DNA of 64,000 bases, taken from contig NZ_FYEA01000006.1 in NCBI RefSeq assembly GCF_900187605.1, forward strand, positions 310,001-374,000, written 5' to 3'. The notes beneath the pieces were generated by a model, which did not search any database, was not told the DNA's origin, and saw nothing but the letters and a program-made list of their open reading frames with translations. Shown piece after piece: positions 45,289-54,900 of the stretch (positions within the stretch are counted from its first letter, which is position 1; each line of letters begins with the position of its first letter). Made by a program: the position numbers and the translations under genes. Origin of the DNA: Pseudomonas sp. Irchel 3H7. Lineage in GTDB: Bacteria; Pseudomonadota; Gammaproteobacteria; Pseudomonadales; Pseudomonadaceae.

Positions 45289-47073
45289 CTAGTCGAGCTG
45301 TTCGGCGATGCTCTGTGGCACCGGGATCTGGATTTCCAACAGTTGCTGGGCGAAGGCTTTGCCTTGCGGGTCGATGCGCAGACTGGCCACGCCACCACCG
45401 CCAAGTGCGTTTTCCAAAAGAAAATTCAGGCTGTGGGTGCCGGGCAGATACCAGCGTTCGACCCGGCCGTGGATCGGGTCGAGCACGTGGCTCATCCAGT
45501 CGACGATAACGGCTGGGGTCAGTGCTTCGGCGATCCACGCTAGGTACTCGGGTTTGCGCGGCATGACGCCGATGTTGCTGTGATTGCCTTTGTCACCGGA
45601 GCGCGCCACGGCCAGTTTCACCAAGGCCACACTGGCATCGGCGCGGCCCTGTGGTTTGGGCGGCTGATGGGGCAGGGGTAAATTCTCGCTGTCGAGCGCG
45701 CTCAGTGAGGGCAGGGTGCATGGATAGTGTTCACCGGCCATGTCGATGTGCAGCGAGCAAGCGCTTTTCTCGATCAGAAAGGAGAACAGACGGATCAACG
45801 GATACACCGTCGGCCGTCCGCCGACGATGCCGGTCAGCCCCGGTGCCATGCCGGTGGCGGCCTGGGCGATTTCCCGGGAGAACAGCACCAGTGCCTGTTT
45901 CAGCGGGTGGCGCACGGCGAGTTTGATCACCACTTCACGGCTGTCGCGGCGCTGGCCATGAGGGCCGTAGGTGGCTTCGCTGCCGAGCAGTTCGATGTTG
46001 ATTTCGCTGTAGGGCGCCCAGCCGCGCTGGCTGTACATTTCCGAAGTCTTGTCGATGATCGCCTGACTGACGCGTCGTGCCTTATCCACCGCATCGATGC
46101 CGGCGATCAGGCAACTGGCGGTACAGCGAAAGCCATCCGGATAGGTGGCGCTGACCTTGTATTTATCCGGCGGCGGCAGGCCTTTGGCGCCGTGGACATG
46201 AACGAGGTTTTTGCCTTGTTGCTGAAGTTTGACCTGAGTGAAATCGCAGACCACGTCAGGCAACAGATACGCCTGCGGATCGCCGATTTCATACAGCATC
46301 TGCTCGCCAACGGTCAGTGGTGTGACCAGGCCGCCAGTGCCTTCAGGCTTGCTGACGATGAATTGGCCGTCGGCGCTGACTTCGACGATAGGGAAACCGA
46401 TGTGCTCGTAATCCGGCACCTCGCGCCAATCGGTGAAATTGCCGCCGGTGCATTGCGCGCCGCATTCGATGATGTGCCCGGCCAGCGCGGCCTGGGCGAG
46501 TTTGTCGTAGTCGTGCCACGACCAGCCGAATTCATGCACCAGCGCCGCACTGACCACGGCGCTGTCAACCACGCGCCCGGTGATGACGATGTCGGCGCCC
46601 AGGCGCAAGGCTTCGACAATGCCCGGCGCGCCGAGGTAGGCGTTGGTCGATACGCATATCGGCGGCAGCGGGGCGCCGCTGAACATCTCGGTGATGCCGC
46701 TGAGTTGTTTGAATTGTGGTTGCAGGTCATCGCCGAGTAACACGGCGATTTTCAGCAGGACGCCGGCCTTGTCGCAGGCCGCTTGCAGGGCGGCGGCGCA
46801 GGCTTGTGGATTGACCCCGCCGGCATTGCTGACGACGCGGATGTTCTGCTCGGCCAACTGCGGCAACAGAGGCGTGAGCACTTCGATGAAGTCGCCGGCG
46901 AACCCTGCCTGCGGATCCTTCATGCGTGCGCCGGCCATGATCGACATGGTGATCTCGGCGAGGTAGTCGAACACCAGATAGTCCAGCTTGCCGCCCTCCA
47001 CCAACTGCGCGGCGGCGGTGGACGTATCTCCCCAGAATGCACTGGCGCATCCGATGCGAACGGTGGTGGGCAT
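45289..47073 (-). CDS. atuA: Acyclic terpene utilisation protein AtuA (DUF1446)
   Basis: A 594-residue cytosolic protein of the DUF1446/AtuA family. The start [17 protein letters not shown] and the following [20 protein letters not shown] are family marks. It is the first gene of the operon and essential for growth on citronellol in P. aeruginosa, with its reaction not firmly settled. The C-terminal 100 residues ([20 protein letters not shown]) form a distinct domain. ATG 47073 follows GGAGATAAAA; 18 residues of open frame upstream are rejected. Confidence 0.92.
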   Translation of the reverse strand: MPTTVRIGCASAFWGDTSTAAAQLVEGGKLDYLVFDYLAEITMSIMAGARMKDPQAGFAGDFIEVLTPLLPQLAEQNIRVVSNAGGVNPQACAAALQAACDKAGVLLKIAVLLGDDLQPQFKQLSGITEMFSGAPLPPICVSTNAYLGAPGIVEALRLGADIVITGRVVDSAVVSAALVHEFGWSWHDYDKLAQAALAGHIIECGAQCTGGNFTDWREVPDYEHIGFPIVEVSADGQFIVSKPEGTGGLVTPLTVGEQMLYEIGDPQAYLLPDVVCDFTQVKLQQQGKNLVHVHGAKGLPPPDKYKVSATYPDGFRCTASCLIAGIDAVDKARRVSQAIIDKTSEMYSQRGWAPYSEINIELLGSEATYGPHGQRRDSREVVIKLAVRHPLKQALVLFSREIAQAATGMAPGLTGIVGGRPTVYPLIRLFSFLIEKSACSLHIDMAGEHYPCTLPSLSALDSENLPLPHQPPKPQGRADASVALVKLAVARSGDKGNHSNIGVMPRKPEYLAWIAEALTPAVIVDWMSHVLDPIHGRVERWYLPGTHSLNFLLENALGGGGVASLRIDPQGKAFAQQLLEIQIPVPQSIAEQLD

Positions 47074-47119
47074 TTTTATCTCCGACTCAGCAACCTGCGA
47101 CAGAAGTGTCTGGAGGCTA

Positions 47120-47179
47120 CCAAGCAAGCGCTTGGTTTGTAAACAGTTGAAACTATCTTCTGCCCAAGCGCTTGCTTGG
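47120..47179. promoter_or_regulatory. Two AtuR-type operators between atuA and atuR
   Basis: CCAAGCAAGCGCTTGG (47120-47135) and CCAAGCGCTTGCTTGG (47164-47179) share CCAAGC-N4-GCTTGG and are inverse complements of each other, centred 44 bp apart (about four helical turns). AtuR of P. aeruginosa is reported to bind two inverted repeats at this place. They lie 47-106 bases before atuA and 79-138 bases before atuR, so one repressor could control both directions. Confidence 0.82.
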
Positions 47180-47257
47180 TTGCCGCTGGCGGCTTAAATT
47201 GCGCGCAACCCTGCGGTTTCAGGGGGCAACAGACTGATCGACTGTAGGAGAGAACGG

Positions 47258-47881
47258 GTGGACGAGCAAAAAGCCCTGAGGGTCATGCGTGATTTGGTCG
47301 ACGAGGGCCAATTGACCGACCCCGACAGCGCCCGTGGCAAATTGCTGCAAGTGGCCGCTCACCTGTTCCGTAACAAAGGCTATGAACGCACCACAGTGCG
47401 CGATCTGGCCGGCGCCGTCGGTATTCAGTCGGGAAGCATTTTTCATCACTTCAAAAGCAAGGATGAAATCCTCCGCGCGGTGATGGAAGAAACCATCCGC
47501 TACAACACTGCGTTGATGCGTGCTGCACTCGCCGATGCGGCTGATGTGCGCGAGCGCGTGCTGGCACTGATCCGCTGCGAATTGCAGTCGATCATGGGCG
47601 GCAGCGGTGAAGCCATGGCGGTGCTGGTCTACGAATGGCGCTCGCTGTCCGAAGAGGGCCAGGCCAAAGTGCTGGCGTTGCGCGATGTTTACGAAGACAT
47701 CTGGCTGCAAGTGCTGGGTGAAGCCAAAGACGCCGGATTTATTCGTGGCGATGTATTTATTACCCGACGTTTCCTCACCGGCGCACTGTCGTGGACGACC
47801 ACATGGTTCCGTGCCGGCGGCAGTTTGAGCCTCGATCAGTTGGCCGACGAGGCGTTGATTCTGGTCCTTGAAGCGCGCTGA
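47258..47881 (+). CDS. atuR: TetR-family repressor AtuR
   Basis: A 207-residue TetR-type repressor. An N-terminal extension of about 20 residues precedes the helix-turn-helix (TTVRDLAGAVGIQSGSIFHHFKSKDEIL, near 46-73). The C-terminal ligand domain would bind terpenoyl-CoA effectors. The GTG start follows AGGAGA. Divergent from atuA with two palindromic operators between them. This is the layout of PAO1 PA2885 (atuR) and PA2886 (atuA). Confidence 0.9.
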   Translation: MDEQKALRVMRDLVDEGQLTDPDSARGKLLQVAAHLFRNKGYERTTVRDLAGAVGIQSGSIFHHFKSKDEILRAVMEETIRYNTALMRAALADAADVRERVLALIRCELQSIMGGSGEAMAVLVYEWRSLSEEGQAKVLALRDVYEDIWLQVLGEAKDAGFIRGDVFITRRFLTGALSWTTTWFRAGGSLSLDQLADEALILVLEAR

Positions 47882-47973
47882 AGCACTTTCTATCCGGCCG
47901 GGAAACTGGCTAACTTGGCGAAACCGCCTAGCTTGAATGCATTGATCGGTATTTTTTCGGGGAGTGGGGTGTT

Positions 47974-48768
47974 TTGAAGTCTTCGCCAATTCGGACGGCC
48001 GCGGGTTTGATGCTCGCAGCGCTGGCTGCATTTTGGGTTTTGCCCGCTCAGGCAGCGCAACTGGTTCGGGTCGGCGCGGCGCATTTTCCGCCTTACACCA
48101 TTCGCCCGGAGAACGGTGCCGACACAGGCCTCCTGCCGCAACTGGTCGAGGCCCTCAATCGTTTGCAAAGCGACTATCAGTTCGTCCTCGTGCCGACCTC
48201 GATTCCCCGGCGTTTCGGTGATTTCAAGCAGGGCCGGATCGACATGGCGATTTTCGAGAATCCTGATTGGGGCTGGAAAGACATTCCGCACACGGATGTC
48301 GACATGGGCCTCGAGGATGCGGAGATTTTCGTCGCGCAACGCGAGGACGGTCGTCAGCAGAACTACTTTGCCGACCTCACCGGCAAGCGCCTCGCGCTGT
48401 TCAGCGGTTATCACTACGAGTTCGCCAACTTCAACGCCGACCCCAAATTTCTTGCACAGAATTACAAGGCCACGCTGACCTATTCCCACGACAGCAATCT
48501 GCTGATGGTCCTTCGTAGTCGCGCCGATATCGCCTTGGTGACCCGTTCCTATCTGTTCGATTATCTGCTGCGTAACGAAAAGGTGCGCGACGAGTTGCTG
48601 GTGTCACAACGTATCGATCAGGTCTATCACCACTACGCGATTCTTCGCCCGACGGCGCCGATTACCGGTGCGGCGTTTGGCAAGCTGCTTAAGGGGCTGC
48701 GCGACAACGGTGAAATGCTGAAAATTTTCGAGCCGTACAAGATTGCGGTGGTACCGGTGCCGAAGTAA
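47974..48768 (+). CDS. Periplasmic family-3 solute-binding protein (orphan)
   Basis: A 264-residue secreted protein with a signal peptide (KSSPIRTAAGLMLAALAAFW ... AQA, cleavage near residue 27) and an SBP_bac_3-like fold (AAHFPPYTIRPENGADTGLL, then a SRADIALVTRSYLFDYLL segment). Such proteins bind amino acids or similar small solutes. No permease or ATPase gene is near, so the partner is elsewhere or it acts as a sensor. The start is TTG 47974 behind GGGGAGTGGGG; the positive residues after it fit a signal peptide. Confidence 0.82.
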   Translation: MKSSPIRTAAGLMLAALAAFWVLPAQAAQLVRVGAAHFPPYTIRPENGADTGLLPQLVEALNRLQSDYQFVLVPTSIPRRFGDFKQGRIDMAIFENPDWGWKDIPHTDVDMGLEDAEIFVAQREDGRQQNYFADLTGKRLALFSGYHYEFANFNADPKFLAQNYKATLTYSHDSNLLMVLRSRADIALVTRSYLFDYLLRNEKVRDELLVSQRIDQVYHHYAILRPTAPITGAAFGKLLKGLRDNGEMLKIFEPYKIAVVPVPK

Positions 48769-48810
48769 CGGCGTGTCATGCCCATCCGTTGGTCGGATAC
48801 TTGGCTGACC

Positions 48811-48826
48811 CTGTCAGATCTGACAG
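48811..48826. promoter_or_regulatory. Perfect 16-bp palindrome upstream of the 48.9-kb gene
   Basis: CTGTCAGATCTGACAG is its own inverse complement. It lies 79 bases before the next start codon and far from the end of the gene before, which suggests an operator. I cannot assign a regulator. A small separate hairpin (CCGCTC-TTTGT-GAGCGG, 48874-48890) follows closer to the start. Confidence 0.6.
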
Positions 48827-48905
48827 TAGACGCCGTATTGGCTTCAGGTTTTGATTCCTTTCCACACCCGCTCTTTGTGAGCGGCTTGAGAAAAAGGAAT
48901 TTGCC

Positions 48906-49742
48906 ATGTCCAATCCATCCCCGATTTCACTGCGTTGTGTGCCTGCTCCATTCGTAGAGCAAGCCAGCGGGAATGTCCTCACCTTGAACAAACCCGATGG
49001 TTCGACCGGCATTACAGTCGAAGTGTCGAGGTGGCCCTTTATGGCGCTCGGGCAACCGACGACGCTGCATGCCTGTGGTCAGACAAGCGATGGTTCGCCA
49101 ATCATGTTGCGCATCGCCGATGCTGAACCATTGACGCAGCAGGAATTTGAGGAGGGCTGGCGCAGAACGATTGCGTGGGATGACCTGCAGGATCTGAAAC
49201 ACAACAGTCAACTGATGCTTATTTTTCAGCTGGCCCTGAATAACGCGGGTTGTGATTGCCCACTGCTGTTTCCTCCGATCAGCCTCAAAGTGCGAGTTCC
49301 CTTCGAGGATCTGACGACCTTCTCCGACGCTGAAGAAGCGCCCTGGAACGGCTGGACAAAAGGCCCGGCTGCAATCGACCCGAGAGATCTGGTTGTCGCC
49401 AAGGACGGGGACATCTACGTTCTCAACAACCGCACGTACACCAACGCATCGGCTGGCATTATTCTGGAAAAAAACTTCGCGAACCTTGAAGCCGGTACGC
49501 GTTATGAGTTCGGTCTACAGGTTCGTCGAACCAACACCAGCTCCAGTGTGCCGAGTCTGTCGCTTGCAGCAGGCACCCAGACCGTCACTGAAGCCAAGGA
49601 TTTTCCAGCCATGACTTGGGAATCACTGGAGGGCACGTTTACTGCTGATTCTTCGCAGTGCACGTTGGCAATCATCAGTCATACGGCGAGTGGCAGCGGA
49701 AACGATTACGCAATCAAAAGGATCTGTGTCAGGTCTGTTTAG
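48906..49742 (+). CDS. Hypothetical protein with Ig-like and carbohydrate-binding-like halves
   Basis: A 278-residue protein that I do not recognise by name. No signal peptide or membrane segment is visible. Residues 17-135 resemble one unit of the Ig-like repeats found in very large pseudomonad surface proteins (TLNKPDGSTGITVEVSRWPF, then GQPTTLHACGQTSDGSP). Residues 140-278 look like a beta-sandwich of the carbohydrate-binding type (EEAPWNGWTKGPAAIDPRDL, FPAMTWESLEGTFTADS). Codon use is less GC-biased than its neighbours, hinting at transfer or fast change. AAGGAA precedes the ATG. A perfect palindrome lies upstream. Confidence 0.72.
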   Translation: MSNPSPISLRCVPAPFVEQASGNVLTLNKPDGSTGITVEVSRWPFMALGQPTTLHACGQTSDGSPIMLRIADAEPLTQQEFEEGWRRTIAWDDLQDLKHNSQLMLIFQLALNNAGCDCPLLFPPISLKVRVPFEDLTTFSDAEEAPWNGWTKGPAAIDPRDLVVAKDGDIYVLNNRTYTNASAGIILEKNFANLEAGTRYEFGLQVRRTNTSSSVPSLSLAAGTQTVTEAKDFPAMTWESLEGTFTADSSQCTLAIISHTASGSGNDYAIKRICVRSV

Positions 49743-49818
49743 TTTGAGAACATGGGGTTTGTCAGCTTCAGAGAGCCCCGCCAGCAAACAGCATCGTTAG
49801 ATTGTTGGTGGGGATCTC

Positions 49819-49842
49819 TAAATTTTCCGGGCGCGATCACGT
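49819..49842 (+). promoter_or_regulatory. PvdS-type iron-starvation promoter before the acyltransferase gene
   Basis: TAAAT (49819-49823), 16 bases of spacing, then CGT (49840-49842) equals the published PvdS-dependent promoter pattern (TAAAT-N16/17-CGT). It lies about 40 bases before the ATG at 49883. It links this gene to iron starvation and pyoverdine production. Confidence 0.72.
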
Positions 49843-49882
49843 TCCAGCATTTAACTGTCGACGATTATCGTGAGCCCGACCC

Positions 49883-50896
49883 ATGTCCAATCTGAATGAC
49901 CTGACTGCCCTGGCCTTGCCTTCGGGCAGCCAACTGATCGCTGATGCCACCGAAAGCCGTCTGAGCCTGAGCCTGGACGGGCAACCGCTGATCCGCTTGC
50001 GCCTCGATCGAGAGGTCAAGGGGCCGATCCAGATCGATGAGCGCTTTGCGCTGCCGCCCGGGCAGGCGTTATGGGCGGCCTGTTACTGGCTGTTCGCGCG
50101 GGATCCGGCGTGCCAGCAATTGACTTGGCAACTGGATCAGCCGCCGACCGAAGCCTTGCTCAGTGGCTTGTTGATGAATACCGAAGTGGCTGGCGAATAT
50201 CGCTGTGAACGCGCGCTGTTCTGGCAATTGCCGCAACCGTGGCTCGGTACTTCGTTGACTGGCAGCTACCCGCAGCAAATGGTCATTAGCCAAGGCAAAC
50301 GTCATCCACTGCGCCCGGTGAAGCCACGGGGTGAGGTGTATCGGCGTTTCGATGCGCGTCTTGGTGCGTGGATTTCCCTGCGCACGGTCGAGATCGAAGA
50401 AGACCTGCCGCGCTTCAACCGCTGGCAGAACAGCCCGCGCGTTGCCAGTTTCTGGCAGGAAGAGGGCAGCCTCGAGAAGCACCGCGAATACCTGAGCAAG
50501 CTCGATGCCGATCCGCACACGCTGACCTTGATCGGCTGTTTCGATGATCAGCCGTTTGCCTATTTCGAAGCCTACTGGGCCAAGGAAGACCGGATTGCGC
50601 CGTTCTACGATGCCGACAATTACGATCGCGGCATTCACATGCTGGTGGGCGAGGAGGATCACCGTGGCCCGCACAAAGTGGCGAGCTGGCTATCGGCGCT
50701 GGTGCATTACCTGTTTCTCGATGATCCGCGCACTCAGCGTGTGGTCGCTGAGCCTCGGGCCGACAACGCGAAGATGATCGGCCACATGCAGAATCAGTGT
50801 TTCCACTGTGAGAAGGAGTTCGACTTTCCGCACAAGCGCGCGGCGCTGATGATGCTGGGGCGTGAGCGGTTTTTTGATCGGTGCAAATTGGCCTGA
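49883..50896 (+). CDS. IucB/PvdYII-type siderophore N-acyltransferase (GNAT)
   Basis: A 337-residue protein with a C-terminal GNAT domain of the Acetyltransf_8 family (IucB, AlcB, PvdYII), which acylates hydroxylamines such as N5-hydroxyornithine. The blocks RVASFWQEEGSLEKHREYL, FAYFEAYWAKEDRIAPFYD, GIHMLVGEEDHRGPHKVASW and RVVAEPRADNAKMI are all characteristic. The N-terminal 150 residues are the less conserved arm of the family. A PvdS-type promoter lies upstream and pvdS/pvdL are next to it, so a role in making the acetyl-hydroxyornithine of pyoverdine is likely. The acyl group added is not known. Confidence 0.86.
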   Translation: MSNLNDLTALALPSGSQLIADATESRLSLSLDGQPLIRLRLDREVKGPIQIDERFALPPGQALWAACYWLFARDPACQQLTWQLDQPPTEALLSGLLMNTEVAGEYRCERALFWQLPQPWLGTSLTGSYPQQMVISQGKRHPLRPVKPRGEVYRRFDARLGAWISLRTVEIEEDLPRFNRWQNSPRVASFWQEEGSLEKHREYLSKLDADPHTLTLIGCFDDQPFAYFEAYWAKEDRIAPFYDADNYDRGIHMLVGEEDHRGPHKVASWLSALVHYLFLDDPRTQRVVAEPRADNAKMIGHMQNQCFHCEKEFDFPHKRAALMMLGRERFFDRCKLA

Positions 50897-50910
50897 GGTG
50901 ATTTAAAAGC

Positions 50911-50986
50911 AAAAGATCGCAGCCTTCGGCAGCTCCTACAGAGGAATGCATTTCCATGTGAGAGCTGCCGAAGGCTGCGATCTTTT
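50911..50986. repeat. REP palindrome pair, family A
   Basis: The same family as at 2251-2328: AAAAGATCGCAGCCTTCGGC and its inverse complement with about 20 bases between the arms. The right arm ends in a T run, so on the plus strand it can act as terminator for the acyltransferase gene. It lies between two converging genes. Confidence 0.85.
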
Positions 50987-51004
50987 TTATCTGGCGACGC
51001 GGTC

Positions 51005-51559
51005 TTAACGACGACCGGCAATCGCCGCATCCTGACGGCTGCCCGAGACCTTGCGGCAGTGCACCAGCGCATCACGAATCATGAAGTTGACCAGGGTTGG
51101 CGAAACGCCGAGCTCCTTGGCGATGTCCTTTTGCGGCACGCCATGCAGGCGGTACATCTCGAATGCATAGCGCGTGCGGCTGGGCAGTTCGGTCAGCGCG
51201 TCGGCGATGTTTTCCAGGGTCGAGAAGTTGATGTGCGAGGTTTCCGGCGAAGCACCTTGAATAACCACGTTCAGCCCTTCCTCTTCAGGGCCGGAGTACT
51301 TCTGCTCAAGCGCCTGTTTGCGGTAGTGATCGATGGCCAGGTTGCGCACGATCTGGAACAGATAGCTCAGTTGCGCCTTGATCGACGACGTGATTGGTGG
51401 CGCCGATTGCAGTCGGAAAAACGCATCCTGCACCACATCTTCGGCGCGCGACCGGCAGCCGGTAATACGGGCTGCAATCTTGACCAGAATCAGTCGATTG
51501 TCGACGAATGCCTGAAGTAGCGGTGAATCGCACTTGCTTGTGGATACTTGTTCCGTCAT
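51005..51559 (-). CDS. pvdS: Extracytoplasmic-function sigma factor PvdS
   Basis: A 184-residue iron-starvation sigma factor for pyoverdine genes. Region 2 (LLQAFVDNRLILVKIAARIT ... DVVQDAFFRLQSAPPITSSI) and region 4 (YRLHGVPQKDIAKELGVSPTLVNFMIRDALVHCRK) are almost identical to PAO1 PvdS as I recall it, including the linker ALEQKYSGPEEEGLNVVIQG. In P. aeruginosa it is held by the anti-sigma part of FpvR and activated through FpvA. ATG 51559 with AGGTGAT is chosen over an upstream ATG 3 codons away. Divergent from pvdL. Confidence 0.96.
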   Translation of the reverse strand: MTEQVSTSKCDSPLLQAFVDNRLILVKIAARITGCRSRAEDVVQDAFFRLQSAPPITSSIKAQLSYLFQIVRNLAIDHYRKQALEQKYSGPEEEGLNVVIQGASPETSHINFSTLENIADALTELPSRTRYAFEMYRLHGVPQKDIAKELGVSPTLVNFMIRDALVHCRKVSGSRQDAAIAGRR

Positions 51560-51643
51560 GGAAATCACCTTGCTGCCAAATAGGTTAGTGGGACGCCTGG
51601 GGACGAGGCCGTCCTACACATCGAGCGACAAATTATGTTGAAT

Positions 51644-51662
51644 GATAATGATTGTCAATTGA
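51644..51662 (-). promoter_or_regulatory. Fur box upstream of pvdS
   Basis: GATAATGATTGTCAATTGA matches the 19-base Fur consensus at 13 positions, including the first nine. It lies 85-103 bases before the pvdS start, in an AT-rich patch expected to be the pvdS promoter. Confidence 0.78.
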
Positions 51663-51751
51663 GAAAGAGAAGTAATGCGCCACAAAGGTGCGATGTGAGA
51701 ACTGCGACACGCCGCCACACCCCGGCCCCATTGGCGATCCAGCCTGCCGAC

Positions 51752-51775
51752 TAATTATTTCAAGACGTCATCCGT
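51752..51775 (+). promoter_or_regulatory. Probable PvdS-dependent promoter of pvdL
   Basis: TAATT-N16-CGT, one mismatch from the TAAAT-N16/17-CGT pattern of iron-starvation boxes. The distance to the pvdL ATG is about 154 bases. Confidence 0.6.
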
Positions 51776-51928
51776 TCTCATTGGTGAATGGTTCCGGGTG
51801 CACGACCCCGGCCAGACAGCATTCCAGCGCCTTGCGCGGTCGGCACAGACCGCGCCCAGCAGGCCCTTCGCGGGGCGTGACGCAGCAACCCGATTCCATT
51901 AGCAAGCCGAATTCAGGCAGGAAACCTC

Positions 51929-54900
51929 ATGACCGACGCGTTCGAACTCCCCAGCACCCTGGTCCAAGCCCTTCAGCGCCGCGCGGCCCTGACGCCGGAT
52001 CGACTGGCCTTGCGTTTTCTTGCCGAAAGCGAAGAGCAGGCTGTGGTACTCAGTTATCGCGAACTGGATGAGCGCGCGCGAACTATTGCGGCCGCATTGC
52101 AGGTCGAAGCCGAATTCGGCGACCGCGCGGTGCTGTTGTTTCCCAGCGGCCCGGATTACGTCGCGGCCTTCTTTGGATGCTTGTACGCCGGCGTGATCGC
52201 GGTGCCGGCTTATCCGCCGGAATCTGCGCGGCGTCATCACCAGGAGCGGTTGCTGTCGATCATTGCCGACGCCGAACCGCGTCTGCTACTGACCAGCGCC
52301 GACTTGCGCGACGCCTTGCAGCAGATCGAAGGCGCGCCGCCGTTGCTGTGTGTCGACACTCTCGACCGCACGCAGGCCGAAAGCTGGGTTGAACCGAGCT
52401 TGCCGCAAGACCATATCGCTTTCCTGCAATACACCTCCGGCTCCACCGCGTTGCCCAAAGGTGTGCAGGTCAGCCACGGCAATCTGGTCGCCAATGAACT
52501 GTTGATCCGTCACGGTTTCGGCATCGATGTAAATCCGGACGACGTGATCGTCAGCTGGCTGCCGCTGTATCACGACATGGGTCTGATCGGCGGTCTGTTG
52601 CAGCCGATTTTCAGCGGCGTACCGTGCATCCTGATGTCGCCAGCGTACTTCCTCGGCCGGCCTTTGCGCTGGCTGGAAGCGATCAGCCAATACGGCGGCA
52701 CCATCAGCGGCGGGCCCGACTTCGCCTATCGCTTGTGCAGCGAGCGGGTCAGTGAGTCGGCACTCGAACGCCTCGACCTGAGCCGCTGGCGCGTGGCCTA
52801 TTCCGGCTCCGAGCCGATCCGTCTCGACACCCTCGAGCGCTTCGCCGAGAAGTTCACTGCGTGCGGCTTCAGCGCAGACAGTTTCATGGCCTCGTACGGT
52901 CTGGCCGAAGCGACGCTATTCGTCGCCGGCACCCCGCGCGGCACCGGCATCCCGGCACTGCGCGTGGACGATCAGGCGCTGGCGCAAAACCGTGCGGAGC
53001 CGGGTGAGGGCAGCCCGATCATGAGCTGCGGCATCAGCCAGCCGGAACACGCCGTGCTGATCGTCGAACCCAATACCCTCGAAGCGCTGGCCGACAATGC
53101 TGTCGGCGAAGTCTGGGCTACGGGTCCGAGCATCGCCCTCGGCTATTGGCGCAACCCGGAAGCCAGCGCCAAGACGTTTGTCCAGCATGCCGGCCGCACC
53201 TGGCTGCGCACCGGTGACCTGGGCTTCGTCCGCAACGGCGAACTGTTCATCACCGGGCGCCTGAAAGACATGCTCATCGTGCGCGGCCACAACCTCTATC
53301 CGCAGGACATCGAGAAGACCGTCGAGAACGAAGTGGAAGTGGTGCGCAAGGGCCGCGTCGCTGCATTCGCGATCAATCAGAATGGCGAAGAAGGCATCGG
53401 CATCGCCGCGGAAATCAGCCGCAGCGTGCAAAAAATCCTGCCGCCGGAAGCCTTGATCAAAGCGATCCGCCAAGCGGTAGCCGAGGCGTATCAGGAGGCA
53501 CCAAGCGTTGTTGTACTGCTCAATCCAGGCGCCTTGCCGAAAACCTCCAGCGGCAAATTACAGCGTTCGGCGTGCCGCAATCGTCTGGCCGATGGCAGCC
53601 TCGACAGCTACGCGGTGTTCCCGTCGACCACAGCCGAAACCGCAGAGTCGGCCACCAGCGCCTCCGAACTCGAAGCGTTGATCGGCAACATCTGGGCCGA
53701 ACAACTCAACGTCAAACAGGTCAACGCCGACGATCACTTCTTCCTGCTCGGCGGCAACTCGATCGCCGCCACGCAAGTGATTGCCCGGGTTCGCGAAGAA
53801 CTCAGCCTTGAGCTGAGCCTGCGTCTGCTCTTCGAAGCCCCGACACTGTCGGCATTCGCTGCTGCCGTGGCGCAACAGCAACAGGACGGCGGCAGCGCCC
53901 AAGGCGCAATCATTGCGTTGTCGCGCTCCGAGCCAATGCCACAATCGCTGGCGCAAAACCGTCTGTGGATCACCTGGCAGCTAGACCCGCAGAGCAGCGC
54001 CTACAACATTCCCGGTGCCCTGCGTTTACGCGGCGAACTGGACGAAGACGCCTTGCGCACTAGTTTCCAGCAACTGATCGAACGCCATGAATCGCTGCGC
54101 ACGCGTTTCTTTGAGCGCGACGGCGTGGCCCTGCAACAAGTCGCTGCCGCCGCCGAATTCAATCTGCAACTGATCGACATCAGCGACCTGCCGGCCCATG
54201 AGCGCGAGGCCCGTGCGCAACAAATCCGCGAAGATGAAGCGCGCACCCAGTTCGACCTGGAGAAAGGCCCGCTGCTGTGGGTGACGCTGGTGCGTCTCGA
54301 CGACGAAGATCACCAACTGCTGGTGACGCTGCACCACATCATCGCCGACGGCTGGTCGCTGAACGTATTGATCGACGAATTTTCGCGCCTGTACGCCGCC
54401 GCTTCGCAGGGCGCGACCGCGACCCTTGCGCCGCTGCCAACTCAGTACGCCGACTACGGCAGTTGGCAGCGCCAATGGCTGGCGCAGGGCGAGGGCGAGC
54501 GGCAACTGGCGTACTGGAAAACGCAGTTGGGTGACGAACATCCGACCCTGGAACTGGCCACTGATCATCCGCGCTCGACCCAACAAAACCACAGTGCCGC
54601 GCGCCACACCGTGCGTTTGGGCGCGCACCTCAGCGAGGCGATCCGCAACACCGCGCAAGCGCAACAAGCGACGCCGTTCATGCTGCTGCTCTCGGCATTC
54701 CAGAGCCTGCTGCATCGCTACAGCGGTCAGCGCGACATTCGCATCGGCGTACCCAACGCCAACCGTCCGCGCCTGGAAACCCAAGGCTTGATCGGTTTCT
54801 TCATCAACACCCAAGTGCTGCGTGCGCAAATCGATTCGCGCCTGTCGTTTGTCGAGCTGCTGGCCCAGACCCGTCAAGCCGCACTCGGTGCGCAAGCGAA

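Larger units (their letters stand above)
51560..51928. promoter_or_regulatory. pvdS-pvdL divergent control region
   Basis: This 369-base region has no gene. On the pvdS side a Fur box lies at 51644-51662. On the pvdL side TAATT (51752-51756), 16 bases, CGT (51773-51775) is a near match to the PvdS promoter. If correct, Fur with iron silences pvdS, and PvdS made under starvation turns on pvdL. The leader of pvdL would be about 145 bases. Confidence 0.75.

Noticed and set aside
48874..48890. CCGCTC/GAGCGG hairpin as a terminator or riboswitch
   Set aside because: The stem is 6 bp without a T run and with no conserved riboswitch parts; it is most likely incidental or a small leader hairpin.
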